A stretch of 64,000 bases of DNA from Fibrobacter sp. UWH6 (lineage in GTDB: Bacteria; Fibrobacterota; Fibrobacteria; Fibrobacterales; Fibrobacteraceae). Positions 7,403 to 14,801 of the stretch are shown here, one piece after another. The notes beneath the pieces were generated by a model. The model worked only from the letters and a program-made list of their open reading frames with translations, did not search any database and was not told where the DNA came from. The stretch lies in contig NZ_FRAX01000009.1 of NCBI RefSeq assembly GCF_900142465.1, positions 1 through 64,000 of the forward strand. The letters run 5' to 3'. Position 1 is the first letter of the stretch. Every line of letters begins with the position of its first letter. The position numbers and the translations under genes were made by a program.

Positions 7403-8818
7403 CTACAGATAATATTCAAAAAATTCTGCGATTTGTATATGCTTTTCTGCAGCAATGAGTTTAAGCAACGAACCCGCTACTCCCGCGGCACCGATATAAA
7501 AACCGGTATAGCTTACAACACGGCTGGGGTTCACGCGGTCCCAGGCTCCGTACCAGCTCAGGCCCGTTTTTTCTTCGAAAGATTCACCTAGCAAAACATC
7601 TGCAGAACGATGCGCTAACTTCAGGTATTGAGCGTCTCCATAGGTTTTGTAGAGTGTTGCAAAGTATTCCAATGCGCCGGGGCCACCGCAGCAAATGCAC
7701 TTGCTTCCCCAATAGCCCCAGGACTTGATTTCTGGAACACCCGCCTTAACAAGGCCTGCATACAGGCGCTTCACCCACTGCAAATATTTTTCGTCATGAG
7801 TCAGTTCATACAATTTCTTGAAAGGCAAACTCGCTCCGATAGGACCGCCACACATACCTAAATAGAATTTGTCAAGCGGGCCCTTTTCTGGATGATCCTG
7901 GTACGGGAACAGCACAGAAGTTTTATCGCCAACGGCAATTCCTTCCAGATATTTAATCACATCGTCGGCTAGCTTCAAGTAACGCTTATCCTTGGTAGCT
8001 TCGTAAAGAGCTGCCCACAAGTAAGCCGTACCTGCCGAACCATGAGAGAAGTTTACATGCACGGCTCCCTTCTCGCCTTCTCCAACACTTTCAAGATCAT
8101 AAAGGTTGTAATAGGTTCCACCGTTTTTTGCAGGGCGACCAAACTTTTCAATGTAGGCACCAGCCTTCTTAGCGGTTTCCAGATAAATTTTCTTGCGGGT
8201 ATCCTTGTAGACTTGCAGCAAATAGACGATACCGCCAGCGTCACCTACGATGTCGCGGAAGTCGCTCCAGTGCAATCCATTTTCGTCTTCAATGGCAGCC
8301 TCTACAAATGTATTGGCGGTGCGGATTGCAAATTCGTAGTAGCGATTTTCATTGGTTTCGCGATAAAGTGCGTAAACAAACTGACCTTCGCTAATGGGGC
8401 CAACCTTGTAACTAAAAGACCAACCGTTTACAGGGCCAGCAGCATTGCATTCCGGAACAGAATTTTTCTTTGTTGTGGCTATACGCTTCTGAACCTTACG
8501 ATAAAATTCAAGTCCACGGGGATTGGCAAGAATATATTCCGCTGCGGCCTTGGCTTCGTCAAGCCATTGCTCATCGCTAGTCACCTGGTACAAGCGCAAA
8601 AAGAAAAAGCCGATGCCGGCGGAACCCGCATAAAAACTGGTCTTGCCAACGAAAGGGTTGTCCTTATAGCCATTCTGACCATCTGGAAAAATTTTCCAGG
8701 TCTTGCCCACTTTTTCTTTCACTTCCAAGGATTGAATCCAACGGGCAGCACCGATGGCCGCATTCAGATAATCATCAAGAGTATTTTTCTTCAGCAGACT
8801 TGTGGTTTTAAGTTTCAT
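7403..8818 (-). CDS. LanC-like alpha/alpha-toroid protein
   Basis: The protein (471 residues from the ATG at 8818) shows repeated helical-hairpin ends of the G-x-x-G type seen in LanC-like proteins: FYAGSAGIGFFFLRLY, GDAGGIVYLLQVY, FSHGSAGTAYLW, LGMCGGPIGA, CICCGGPGALEYF and FYIGAAGVAGSLL. LanC cyclases bind zinc with one Cys and a later Cys-His pair; here the corresponding places read MCGGP and CCGG, so the usual Cys-His appears as Cys-Cys. Its ATG overlaps the stop of the upstream C-S lyase gene (TAATG), which fixes the start; a longer frame to 8944 only runs into that gene. I see no lanthipeptide precursor or dehydratase nearby, so a role in lanthipeptide synthesis is not supported. It may add thiols to dehydrated or electrophilic substrates, or have another toroid function. 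Confidence 0.75.
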   Translation of the reverse strand: MKLKTTSLLKKNTLDDYLNAAIGAARWIQSLEVKEKVGKTWKIFPDGQNGYKDNPFVGKTSFYAGSAGIGFFFLRLYQVTSDEQWLDEAKAAAEYILANPRGLEFYRKVQKRIATTKKNSVPECNAAGPVNGWSFSYKVGPISEGQFVYALYRETNENRYYEFAIRTANTFVEAAIEDENGLHWSDFRDIVGDAGGIVYLLQVYKDTRKKIYLETAKKAGAYIEKFGRPAKNGGTYYNLYDLESVGEGEKGAVHVNFSHGSAGTAYLWAALYEATKDKRYLKLADDVIKYLEGIAVGDKTSVLFPYQDHPEKGPLDKFYLGMCGGPIGASLPFKKLYELTHDEKYLQWVKRLYAGLVKAGVPEIKSWGYWGSKCICCGGPGALEYFATLYKTYGDAQYLKLAHRSADVLLGESFEEKTGLSWYGAWDRVNPSRVVSYTGFYIGAAGVAGSLLKLIAAEKHIQIAEFFEYYL

Positions 8819-10023
8819 TAAAGAGCCTCCAAAGCTTTTTTTATGCGGTTCAAGGCTTCTTCTAAAATGCGGCGGGGGCAAGCCAGGTTCACACGCTGGA
8901 AGCATTCTCCGGTTTTGCCAAAGAGGGTTCCGCTGTTGAGCCACAGGCGTGCCTTATTGCGAATCAAATCATCTACCTGCGTGGTGGAAAGCCCAGTGCC
9001 CTTGAAATCCAGCCATGCCAAGTAAGTTGCTTCCATAGGAACAAGCTTTACGCCGGGCAGATTTTCCTTGACAAACTTGTCCACAAAATCAATGTTTCCC
9101 TTCAGGTATTTTTTCAACGCTTCAAGCCATTCTTCGCCGTGTTCGTATGCGGCCTGGGCGGCAACCAGCCCAGGAATCGTGACTTGGCTGTAACCGATGC
9201 CATCGATTTCCTTGCGGATGGCCTTGCGGACTTCGGGATTCTTGATAAAGGCGTGGGCGATTTGGAGGCCAGCCAGATTGAATGTCTTTGTGGGAGACGT
9301 TACCGTAATGGAATTGTCCGCGAACTTTTCACCCAGGGAAGCGAACACGGTGTGGGTTCCTTCGAAAACGAAATCGTTATGGATTTCATCGGCGACAACG
9401 AACACATTATGCTTCAGGCAGATTTCACCAACGCGCAAAAGTTCTTCACGAGTCCATACGCGGCAAACCGGATTGTGGGGGCTGCAAAGCAAAAACAACT
9501 TCACATTATTTTCCACAATCTTTCTTTCAAAATCTTCGAAGTCAATGTGATAGCGTCCATCTTCGCCGTAAACGAGATCGTTGCTGACAAGCTTGCGATC
9601 GTTCTGCAGAATCACATCCGGGAAATGCATATAGACCGGCTGCTGAATCAGCACGGCATCGCCCACTTTCGTAAAGGCCTTGATTGCCAAGGCCAGCACA
9701 ATCATGACGCCTGGAGTCTTGATTACCCATCTGGGATCAAATTCAAAATTGTGGCGACGACGGTAAAAATTCTGAAGCGCCCTGAAGTATTCGGCCTTGG
9801 GTTCGGTGTAGCCAAAAATGCCATGTTCCACAGAGCGGATCAGAGCATCCTGAACAAAGGAGGACGTTCTGAAATCCATATCCGCAATCCACAGCGGCAA
9901 CAAACCGTTAGAATCTTCGCCCGGTCTCAATGCGCCGCGTTCCACTGCAAAATCATACTTCAGGCAGTTGGTACCGCGACGATCCACAATCTCGTCAAAA
10001 TTTAAATTTCTCTCTTTCGTCAT
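8818..10023 (-). CDS. PatB/MalY-type PLP-dependent C-S lyase (cystathionine beta-lyase-like)
   Basis: This fold-type I PLP enzyme of about 401 residues starts at MTKERNLNFDE (AGAGGA 8 nt before); a further in-frame ATG at 10053 lacks a ribosome site. Hallmarks are NFDEIVDRRGTNCLKYD at the N-terminus, LPLWIADMDF, CSPHNPVCRVW, ADEIHNDFVF and the PLP lysine in SPTKTFNLAGLQ. These are characteristic of MalY/PatB proteins, which cleave the C-S bond of cystathionine and related thioethers to thiol, pyruvate and ammonia. It is coupled (TAATG) to the LanC-like gene, and the next genes upstream are methionine-synthesis enzymes, which supports a role in sulfur metabolism. Confidence 0.88.
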   Translation of the reverse strand: MTKERNLNFDEIVDRRGTNCLKYDFAVERGALRPGEDSNGLLPLWIADMDFRTSSFVQDALIRSVEHGIFGYTEPKAEYFRALQNFYRRRHNFEFDPRWVIKTPGVMIVLALAIKAFTKVGDAVLIQQPVYMHFPDVILQNDRKLVSNDLVYGEDGRYHIDFEDFERKIVENNVKLFLLCSPHNPVCRVWTREELLRVGEICLKHNVFVVADEIHNDFVFEGTHTVFASLGEKFADNSITVTSPTKTFNLAGLQIAHAFIKNPEVRKAIRKEIDGIGYSQVTIPGLVAAQAAYEHGEEWLEALKKYLKGNIDFVDKFVKENLPGVKLVPMEATYLAWLDFKGTGLSTTQVDDLIRNKARLWLNSGTLFGKTGECFQRVNLACPRRILEEALNRIKKALEAL

Positions 10024-10054
10024 TTTTGAAATCCTCTTTTTTTCCGTACACATT

Positions 10055-10172
10055 TGTCATTGCGAGGAGCGCTAGCGACGTGGCAATCTAAGCTAGATTC
10101 TGCTCCTTCGAACCTAATTCAACTAAGGAACTAAAGTTCCTAGTTTCATATATCGCTTCGCTCAGAATGACA
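10055..10172. repeat. Dispersed palindromic repeat (TGTCATTGCGAG...CTCAGAATGACA type)
   Basis: It begins TGTCATTGCGAGGAGC and ends GCTCAGAATGACA, so TGTCATT/AATGACA arms bound about 118 bp. An inner hairpin AAGGAACT/AGTTCCT lies at about 10124-10141. Intergenic repeats with this edge sequence occur in many bacteria. No coding potential is seen. Confidence 0.55.
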
Positions 10173-10201
10173 CTGACAAGCACTTCATTACATATAAGTC
10201 A

Positions 10202-10254
10202 CTCAAAGCGAAGCGCCCTCATACCTCAAAGGCCGCAGGCCGCCCTCACACCTC
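10202..10254. repeat. Short REP-like repeat (CAAAGCGAAGCG...CCTCATACCTC)
   Basis: The unit CAAAGCGAAGCGCCCTCATACCTC, with hairpin GGCCGCAGGCC after it, recurs in variant form at 39366-39512 and 40811-40871. All three copies sit directly at ends of sulfur-amino-acid genes. Confidence 0.6.
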
Positions 10255-11430
10255 TTAAACATACGCTCCGTCGTTACCCGAGTGCAGTTCTATAATGGCA
10301 TTCTCAAAATCCTTAATCAAATCCTGCACATTTTCAATGCCCACAGACAAGCGCAAAACGCTAGGCGTAATTCCATTCTTCTCCAAAATATCCTTGGGCA
10401 CATCCGCGTGAGTCTGAGTAATCGGGTAAGTAATCAGCGATTCCACACCGCCAAGGCTTTCTGCAAACTGAATCAGTTTCACATTTTCCAAAATATACAA
10501 AGCCAATTCCCTGGATTCCACTTCAAAAGTTATCATGCTACCAAAACCAGTAGCTTCATCCTTCAAAATATCGTGACCTGGATAATCTTCAAAACCCGGA
10601 TAATAAACCTTCTTCACATGCTTATTGTTGCGGAGCCACTGTGCAATTTCGCAGGCATTTTCTGCCTGGCGCTCCATGCGAATAGGCAAAGTCTTGATAC
10701 CGCGAAGCAAAAGCCAGCTATCGAAAGGAGCAAGGCCCGATCCAACAGTCTTGATCAAGAAACGAAACTTGTCCGCAATATCCTGGCGGTTCGTAGCAAG
10801 GAAGCCCGCCAAGGTATCATTATGACCGCACAAAAACTTGGTTCCGCTTTCCACAACGATATCCGCTCCCAACTTCAGCGGCTGAGAAAAATAGGGAGAA
10901 AGGAAGGTGTTATCCACAATGCACAAAATGCCGTGAGTCTTGGCGATACCTGCAATGCGACGCACCGACACAATGTTCATCATGGGATTGGTGGGAGTTT
11001 CAAAATAAAGGGCCTTGGTATTGGGCTTAATAAAATTTTCAATATTGTCCTGAGCAAAATTTACACGGGTAATTTCTAGACCGTTTTTCTTGCTGACATT
11101 ATCAAACAGACGAATGCTTCCGCCATATAGATCGGAGTCAATAATAATGTTGTCGCCCGGTTCAAAAATTTCAAAGAGGGCGGTAATGGCCGCCATGCCC
11201 GAAGAATAAGCAAGAGCATCTATACCACCTTCCAGCGAAGCTACAATCTTTTCAAGCTGTTCCCTGGTGGGATTTTGCAAGCGGCTATAATCAAAACCGG
11301 TAGACTTGCCAACGCCCCTGTGAGCGAAAGTTGCCGTCTGGTAAATGGGAAAACTGATGGATCCCGTAGAATCCTTGTCAAAACGTTTCAAATCACCGTG
11401 TATACATCGTGTTTCAATTCCTAAGCTCAT
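10255..11430 (-). CDS. Cystathionine gamma-synthase/beta-lyase family PLP enzyme (MetB/MetC-like)
   Basis: This 391-residue transsulfuration enzyme has the substrate/PLP motifs YSRLQNPTREQLE (near residue 50), AYSSGMAAI, ETPTNPMM, VDNTFLSPY and the PLP lysine in VESGTKFLCGH. This family makes cystathionine from an activated homoserine and cysteine, or splits it. Which one cannot be fixed from sequence, although the GMAAI and NPMM context is common in MetB/MetC-like enzymes. It is monocistronic, with a promoter carrying a LysR-type box (11506-11572) shared with the MetE-like gene upstream, so it is probably induced together with it under methionine limitation. Confidence 0.85.
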   Translation of the reverse strand: MSLGIETRCIHGDLKRFDKDSTGSISFPIYQTATFAHRGVGKSTGFDYSRLQNPTREQLEKIVASLEGGIDALAYSSGMAAITALFEIFEPGDNIIIDSDLYGGSIRLFDNVSKKNGLEITRVNFAQDNIENFIKPNTKALYFETPTNPMMNIVSVRRIAGIAKTHGILCIVDNTFLSPYFSQPLKLGADIVVESGTKFLCGHNDTLAGFLATNRQDIADKFRFLIKTVGSGLAPFDSWLLLRGIKTLPIRMERQAENACEIAQWLRNNKHVKKVYYPGFEDYPGHDILKDEATGFGSMITFEVESRELALYILENVKLIQFAESLGGVESLITYPITQTHADVPKDILEKNGITPSVLRLSVGIENVQDLIKDFENAIIELHSGNDGAYV

Positions 11431-11505
11431 GTTCGCGCACTCCTTTTTCGAATGGCCATTAACCTTTTATTTCCTAGCGTTTTAGTAGGATTATTCACGA
11501 GACCA

Positions 11506-11572
11506 AATATAGAAGGCAGTTTTCAATTTGTCCAATACTTAATTTTTAGCGGTTTATATAAGATTTTTTTAT
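11506..11572 (-). promoter_or_regulatory. Promoter with LysR-type methionine box for the 10255-11430 gene
   Basis: On the minus strand the order is box ATAA-N7-TTAT (11558-11572), 22 bp ending in TAAAAATTAAGTA, -35 TGGACA (11529-11534), 17 bp, -10 TATATT (11506-11511). The TAAAAATTAAGTATTGGACA block is identical in the promoters at 12857-12930 and 31810-31876. Confidence 0.7.
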
Positions 11573-11595
11573 ACCGCAATACAAGAACGCATACC

Positions 11596-11626
11596 ATAAA
11601 AAACAACCGTCCCCCAAAGGGAACGG
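11596..11626 (-). terminator. Terminator of the MetE-like gene
   Basis: Minus strand: CCGTTCCC-TTTG-GGGGACGG followed by TTGTTTTTT, about 35 bp after the stop of the 11660-12778 gene. Confidence 0.75.
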
Positions 11627-11659
11627 CCGCCTTTAACCAAATAGAAATTCTTGTCGGCT

Positions 11660-12778
11660 TTAACCCCAAACTTCTTCGGTAATCTCCTTCACCAAGGCAA
11701 TCTTTGCCCACTGTTCTTCCACCGTCAACTTGTTGCCCACTTCGCAAGAGGCAAAACCGCACTGGGGGCTAAGAGACAGACGATCCAGCGGAATGTACTT
11801 TGCGGCTTCCTTGATGCGGGCGATAACAGCAGCCTTGTCTTCCAGCTGGGGGGTCTTGGAAGTAATCAAGCCAAGGACAACCTTCTTGTCGGCACTCACC
11901 TTTGCCAAAGGCTCAAAACCACCAGAGCGTTCGTCATCATATTCCAGGTAGAGGGTGTCCACATTTTCGTTGGCGAAAACGTAATCCGCAACGGAATCGT
12001 AGGGGCCGCTAGTAAAATAGGTGGAGTGATAGTTTCCGCGACAGATGTGGGTATTGATAATCAAGTCTTCCGGCGCACCTTCCACAGACAAATTATTCAC
12101 CAAAAGCAACTGCTTTTTCACATCTTCAAGATCCAGGCCAAGAGCCTTGTAACGCTGGGCGGCAGCATCGCCAACAATGGCGCCCCAGGTACAGTCATCC
12201 AGCTGAATCACGCGACAGCCGGCATCATAGAACTGACGGATCACGGCACGGTAAGCGTAAGCGATGTCCTGAATCAGCTCTTCGTTGGTGAGGTAAAACT
12301 TGCGGGTAGTCTCGATGTTCTGCGGAACAATCAGCTGCTGGAACAGCTGGGCCGGAGCCGGGAAAGTCTGCTTTGCCACATGTCCTTCAGATTCCAGGGA
12401 CTTTACAAACCTAAAGTTCTCCACAAAGGGATGCGGTTTCGCCTTGATTTTCCCAACCAAAAAAGTGGCATCCAAATCGGCCACTTCACCGGCAAACTGA
12501 ACGCCGCCGCCCACACGTTCGTGAGCCACGCCTTCAAATCCCCAGAAGAAATCCAAATGCCAGAACCTACGGTTGTATTCGCCATCGGTAATGTAATGGA
12601 GGCCAGCCTTCTTCTGCTTTTCGACCAGCTTCACAATTTCGGGGTTGACAATTTCGTTAAACTGCGTAAGGGTAATCTTACCTTCGTTAAAATCTGCACG
12701 AGCCTGCTTTACGGCTGCCGGGCGGAGAAAACTACCAACCACATCAAAATGGGTAATAAGAGCATTGTTCTGAGTCAT
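11660..12778 (-). CDS. Short MetE-family methyltransferase (YxjG/YxjH type)
   Basis: This 372-residue single-domain relative of the C-terminal half of cobalamin-independent methionine synthase starts with HFDVVGSFLRP and contains GEYNRRFWHLDFFWG, IQLDDCTWG, NTHICRGNYHST and LSPQCGFAS. The HICRGN and QCGFAS segments hold the His/Cys zinc ligands that activate homocysteine. Proteins of this size (YxjH type) transfer a methyl group to homocysteine from donors other than, or in addition to, methyltetrahydrofolate. The gene has its own LysR-box promoter and a terminator. A second, damaged copy lies at 30895-31691. Confidence 0.9.
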   Translation of the reverse strand: MTQNNALITHFDVVGSFLRPAAVKQARADFNEGKITLTQFNEIVNPEIVKLVEKQKKAGLHYITDGEYNRRFWHLDFFWGFEGVAHERVGGGVQFAGEVADLDATFLVGKIKAKPHPFVENFRFVKSLESEGHVAKQTFPAPAQLFQQLIVPQNIETTRKFYLTNEELIQDIAYAYRAVIRQFYDAGCRVIQLDDCTWGAIVGDAAAQRYKALGLDLEDVKKQLLLVNNLSVEGAPEDLIINTHICRGNYHSTYFTSGPYDSVADYVFANENVDTLYLEYDDERSGGFEPLAKVSADKKVVLGLITSKTPQLEDKAAVIARIKEAAKYIPLDRLSLSPQCGFASCEVGNKLTVEEQWAKIALVKEITEEVWG

Positions 12779-12818
12779 TTGTCTTTCCTTTTCATGTTTT
12801 CGCGGAATCGTACCCGCG

Positions 12819-12834
12819 CCGCCTTCAAAGGCGG
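12819..12834 (-). promoter_or_regulatory. Leader hairpin in the MetE-like transcript
   Basis: CCGCCTT-TG-AAGGCGG is a perfect 7-bp stem about 45 nt upstream of the start codon and inside the predicted leader. It has no T-run after it. It may stabilise the mRNA or limit translation; no known riboswitch is recognised. Confidence 0.35.
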
Positions 12835-12856
12835 AAGTTATTTATGAACGGCGACA

Positions 12857-12930
12857 AATATAAAACAGGCAATATTACTTTGTCCAATACTTAATTTTTA
12901 GCACTTATTATAGATTTTTCCTATAATAAG
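12857..12930 (-). promoter_or_regulatory. Promoter with LysR-type methionine box for the MetE-like gene
   Basis: Minus strand: perfect dyad CTTATTATAG-N7-CTATAATAAG (12904-12930), then TAAAAATTAAGTA, -35 TGGACA (12881-12886), 18 bp, -10 TATATT (12857-12862). TATAG-N7-CTATA is the architecture I recall for the methionine box of streptococcal MtaR/MetR (LysR family). Confidence 0.75.
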
Positions 12931-13031
12931 ACATATCAAATCGAAAATTTTATGATATATTTCTCCAAATTGGAATATATTTTTCTTACATTAATCGGTA
13001 AAAGTCGGACATTTTATTCTACATAAGTAAC

Positions 13032-14789
13032 GTGAAACAGTTTCAATTTGAGTTTTCAGGTGTCGGCAAGCTCAAAAGAGAGCTCGATAAAATCAATCAG
13101 TGGCGAAAGTCCAAGGTGACCTCCGCTGTCGTTTTTAGTATCTACGCAGAAAACATTGACCAGGAGCAAATCGATCTCGCCTGCGAAATCATCGAGAGCG
13201 AAATGCCGGACGCACAGTACCTCGGGTGTTCCACAAACGGAACCATCACCGAAGGCAGACTTTCGGACTCCCCCTTCGTAGTTGTCTGTACCATTTGCGA
13301 ATACCCTTCTACCCAGGTACACCTACTGCAATATCCTCTATCGGAAGACAATGCACTGGATGCTATCGAGAACCTGAAAAAAGAATTGGAAAAACGTCCT
13401 TGGGTTAAAGCCATCGAATTACTAGCGACTATTCGCGGCATGTCCATGACTCCGTTCTGCGAGGCTTGCACCGAAATCAACCCAGACATTCAGATTTTTG
13501 GCGGTGGCGCATTCAACATAGACTTGAACAACGACAACGCCTGCGTATTCTCCAAGGCCAGGGGCTATTCAGAAAAAGGCGTCGTCTTCCTGCTTTGCGG
13601 AGGCGATGACTTAAACATTCACACCACACATATTACCGGCTGGAAACCCCTGGGTAGGGAATTCCTCGTGACCAAGGCAAACGGAAGCATCTTGCAGGAA
13701 CTGGACGGCAAGCCGGCCTACGACGCCTACTACAAGTATCTGAACATTCCCAACAACGAGCATTTCTTCTACAACACCCTAGAATTTCCCTTCTTCTACA
13801 AACATCATGGAATCAACATCCTGAGAGCCCCCATCGCAAGTAACGCCGACGGGTCCCTCACCATGACTTCCAACATTGAAGAAAACGTCTACGCGAGAAT
13901 TGCCTATGGCGATCCATGGACCATTCTTAACAGTATTGAAGAAGGTGGCCGCAAAATTGCGGAATTCCAACCTGAGATCCTAAAGGTTTTCTCTTGCGCC
14001 GCTCGCAGAACATTCTGGGGCAACGACGAAATCAGTAAAGAAACAGGTCCGTTCCAGAGCATCGCACCCACTTCGGGTTTCTACACTTCCGGCGAATTCC
14101 TTCGTACCGACAAGGATCTGATCCAGCATAACGTCACCCTAGTCATCGCCGCCATGCGCGAAGGACCCATCGATGACAAGGCCCATTTCGAAATGGATTC
14201 CGAAAATTTCTCGGGCAAGGTTTCAATGATCAGCCGACTGGCAAAATTCATCGAAGCCGCTACAGCGGAACTGGCCGAAGCCAACCAGAAACTGGCAAAG
14301 ATGGCTATCGAAGACAGCTTAACCAATCTCTGCAACCGTGCCGAAACCCAACGCAGAATCAGGGAAGCTCTGGAAGATTACAACAACACTGGCAAAAAGG
14401 TCAGTCTCATTATGATGGACATCGACAACTTCAAGATGGTCAACGACACCTACGGCCATAAGGAAGGAGACAACGTCATCCTCGGCCTTACAAAGGTCAT
14501 CAAGGAAACCGTCGAAAAGAGCAACCCCGACGCTTCTTGCGGTCGCTGGGGCGGCGAAGAATTCATGGTAGTTCTTCCCGGCATCGATTGCCATAAAGCG
14601 GCAGAAATCGCAAACGAAATCAGGACATCCTTTGCAGCAATCTTGTTCCCCAAGGCACGACGAAAAACAATCAGTGTCGGCGTCGTAGAAGCACTGCGAG
14701 GCGAGAACGCCGACATGGTCTGTGTACGAGTCGATAGCGCTCTATACGAAGCAAAGAACAATGGCAAGAATCAGGTTTTTATCGGGTAA
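13032..14789 (+). CDS. FIST-domain diguanylate cyclase
   Basis: This 585-residue protein has an N-terminal FIST sensor (about residues 1-390). Typical FIST traits are the YLGCSTNGTI segment, GGGAFNIDLNNDNACVF and, near the end, the FSCAARRTFWG and GFYTSGEF blocks of the FIST_C part. A coiled linker (about 400-430) leads to a GGDEF domain with the intact signature GRWGGEEFMVVLPG near residue 505 and substrate-binding DIDNFKMVNDTYGH, so it should make c-di-GMP. FIST domains are thought to bind small ligands such as amino acids. No membrane segment is seen, so it is cytosolic. It is followed 12 bp later by an EAL protein, forming a synthesis/degradation pair. Confidence 0.92.
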   Translation: MKQFQFEFSGVGKLKRELDKINQWRKSKVTSAVVFSIYAENIDQEQIDLACEIIESEMPDAQYLGCSTNGTITEGRLSDSPFVVVCTICEYPSTQVHLLQYPLSEDNALDAIENLKKELEKRPWVKAIELLATIRGMSMTPFCEACTEINPDIQIFGGGAFNIDLNNDNACVFSKARGYSEKGVVFLLCGGDDLNIHTTHITGWKPLGREFLVTKANGSILQELDGKPAYDAYYKYLNIPNNEHFFYNTLEFPFFYKHHGINILRAPIASNADGSLTMTSNIEENVYARIAYGDPWTILNSIEEGGRKIAEFQPEILKVFSCAARRTFWGNDEISKETGPFQSIAPTSGFYTSGEFLRTDKDLIQHNVTLVIAAMREGPIDDKAHFEMDSENFSGKVSMISRLAKFIEAATAELAEANQKLAKMAIEDSLTNLCNRAETQRRIREALEDYNNTGKKVSLIMMDIDNFKMVNDTYGHKEGDNVILGLTKVIKETVEKSNPDASCGRWGGEEFMVVLPGIDCHKAAEIANEIRTSFAAILFPKARRKTISVGVVEALRGENADMVCVRVDSALYEAKNNGKNQVFIG

Positions 14790-14801
14790 TGGAGACACAA
14801 A

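Noticed and set aside
7403-8944. Longer start of the LanC-like protein at 8944
   Set aside because: The extra 42 residues overlap the C-S lyase gene; the TAATG junction at 8818 gives a proper start.
7403-10023. Lanthipeptide biosynthesis cluster
   Set aside because: Only a LanC-like protein is present; there is no precursor peptide, dehydratase or transporter nearby.
11651-12847. 398-residue open frame on the + strand opposite the MetE-like gene
   Set aside because: It is fully antisense to a gene with clear family motifs and has no ribosome site; it is a codon-bias shadow.
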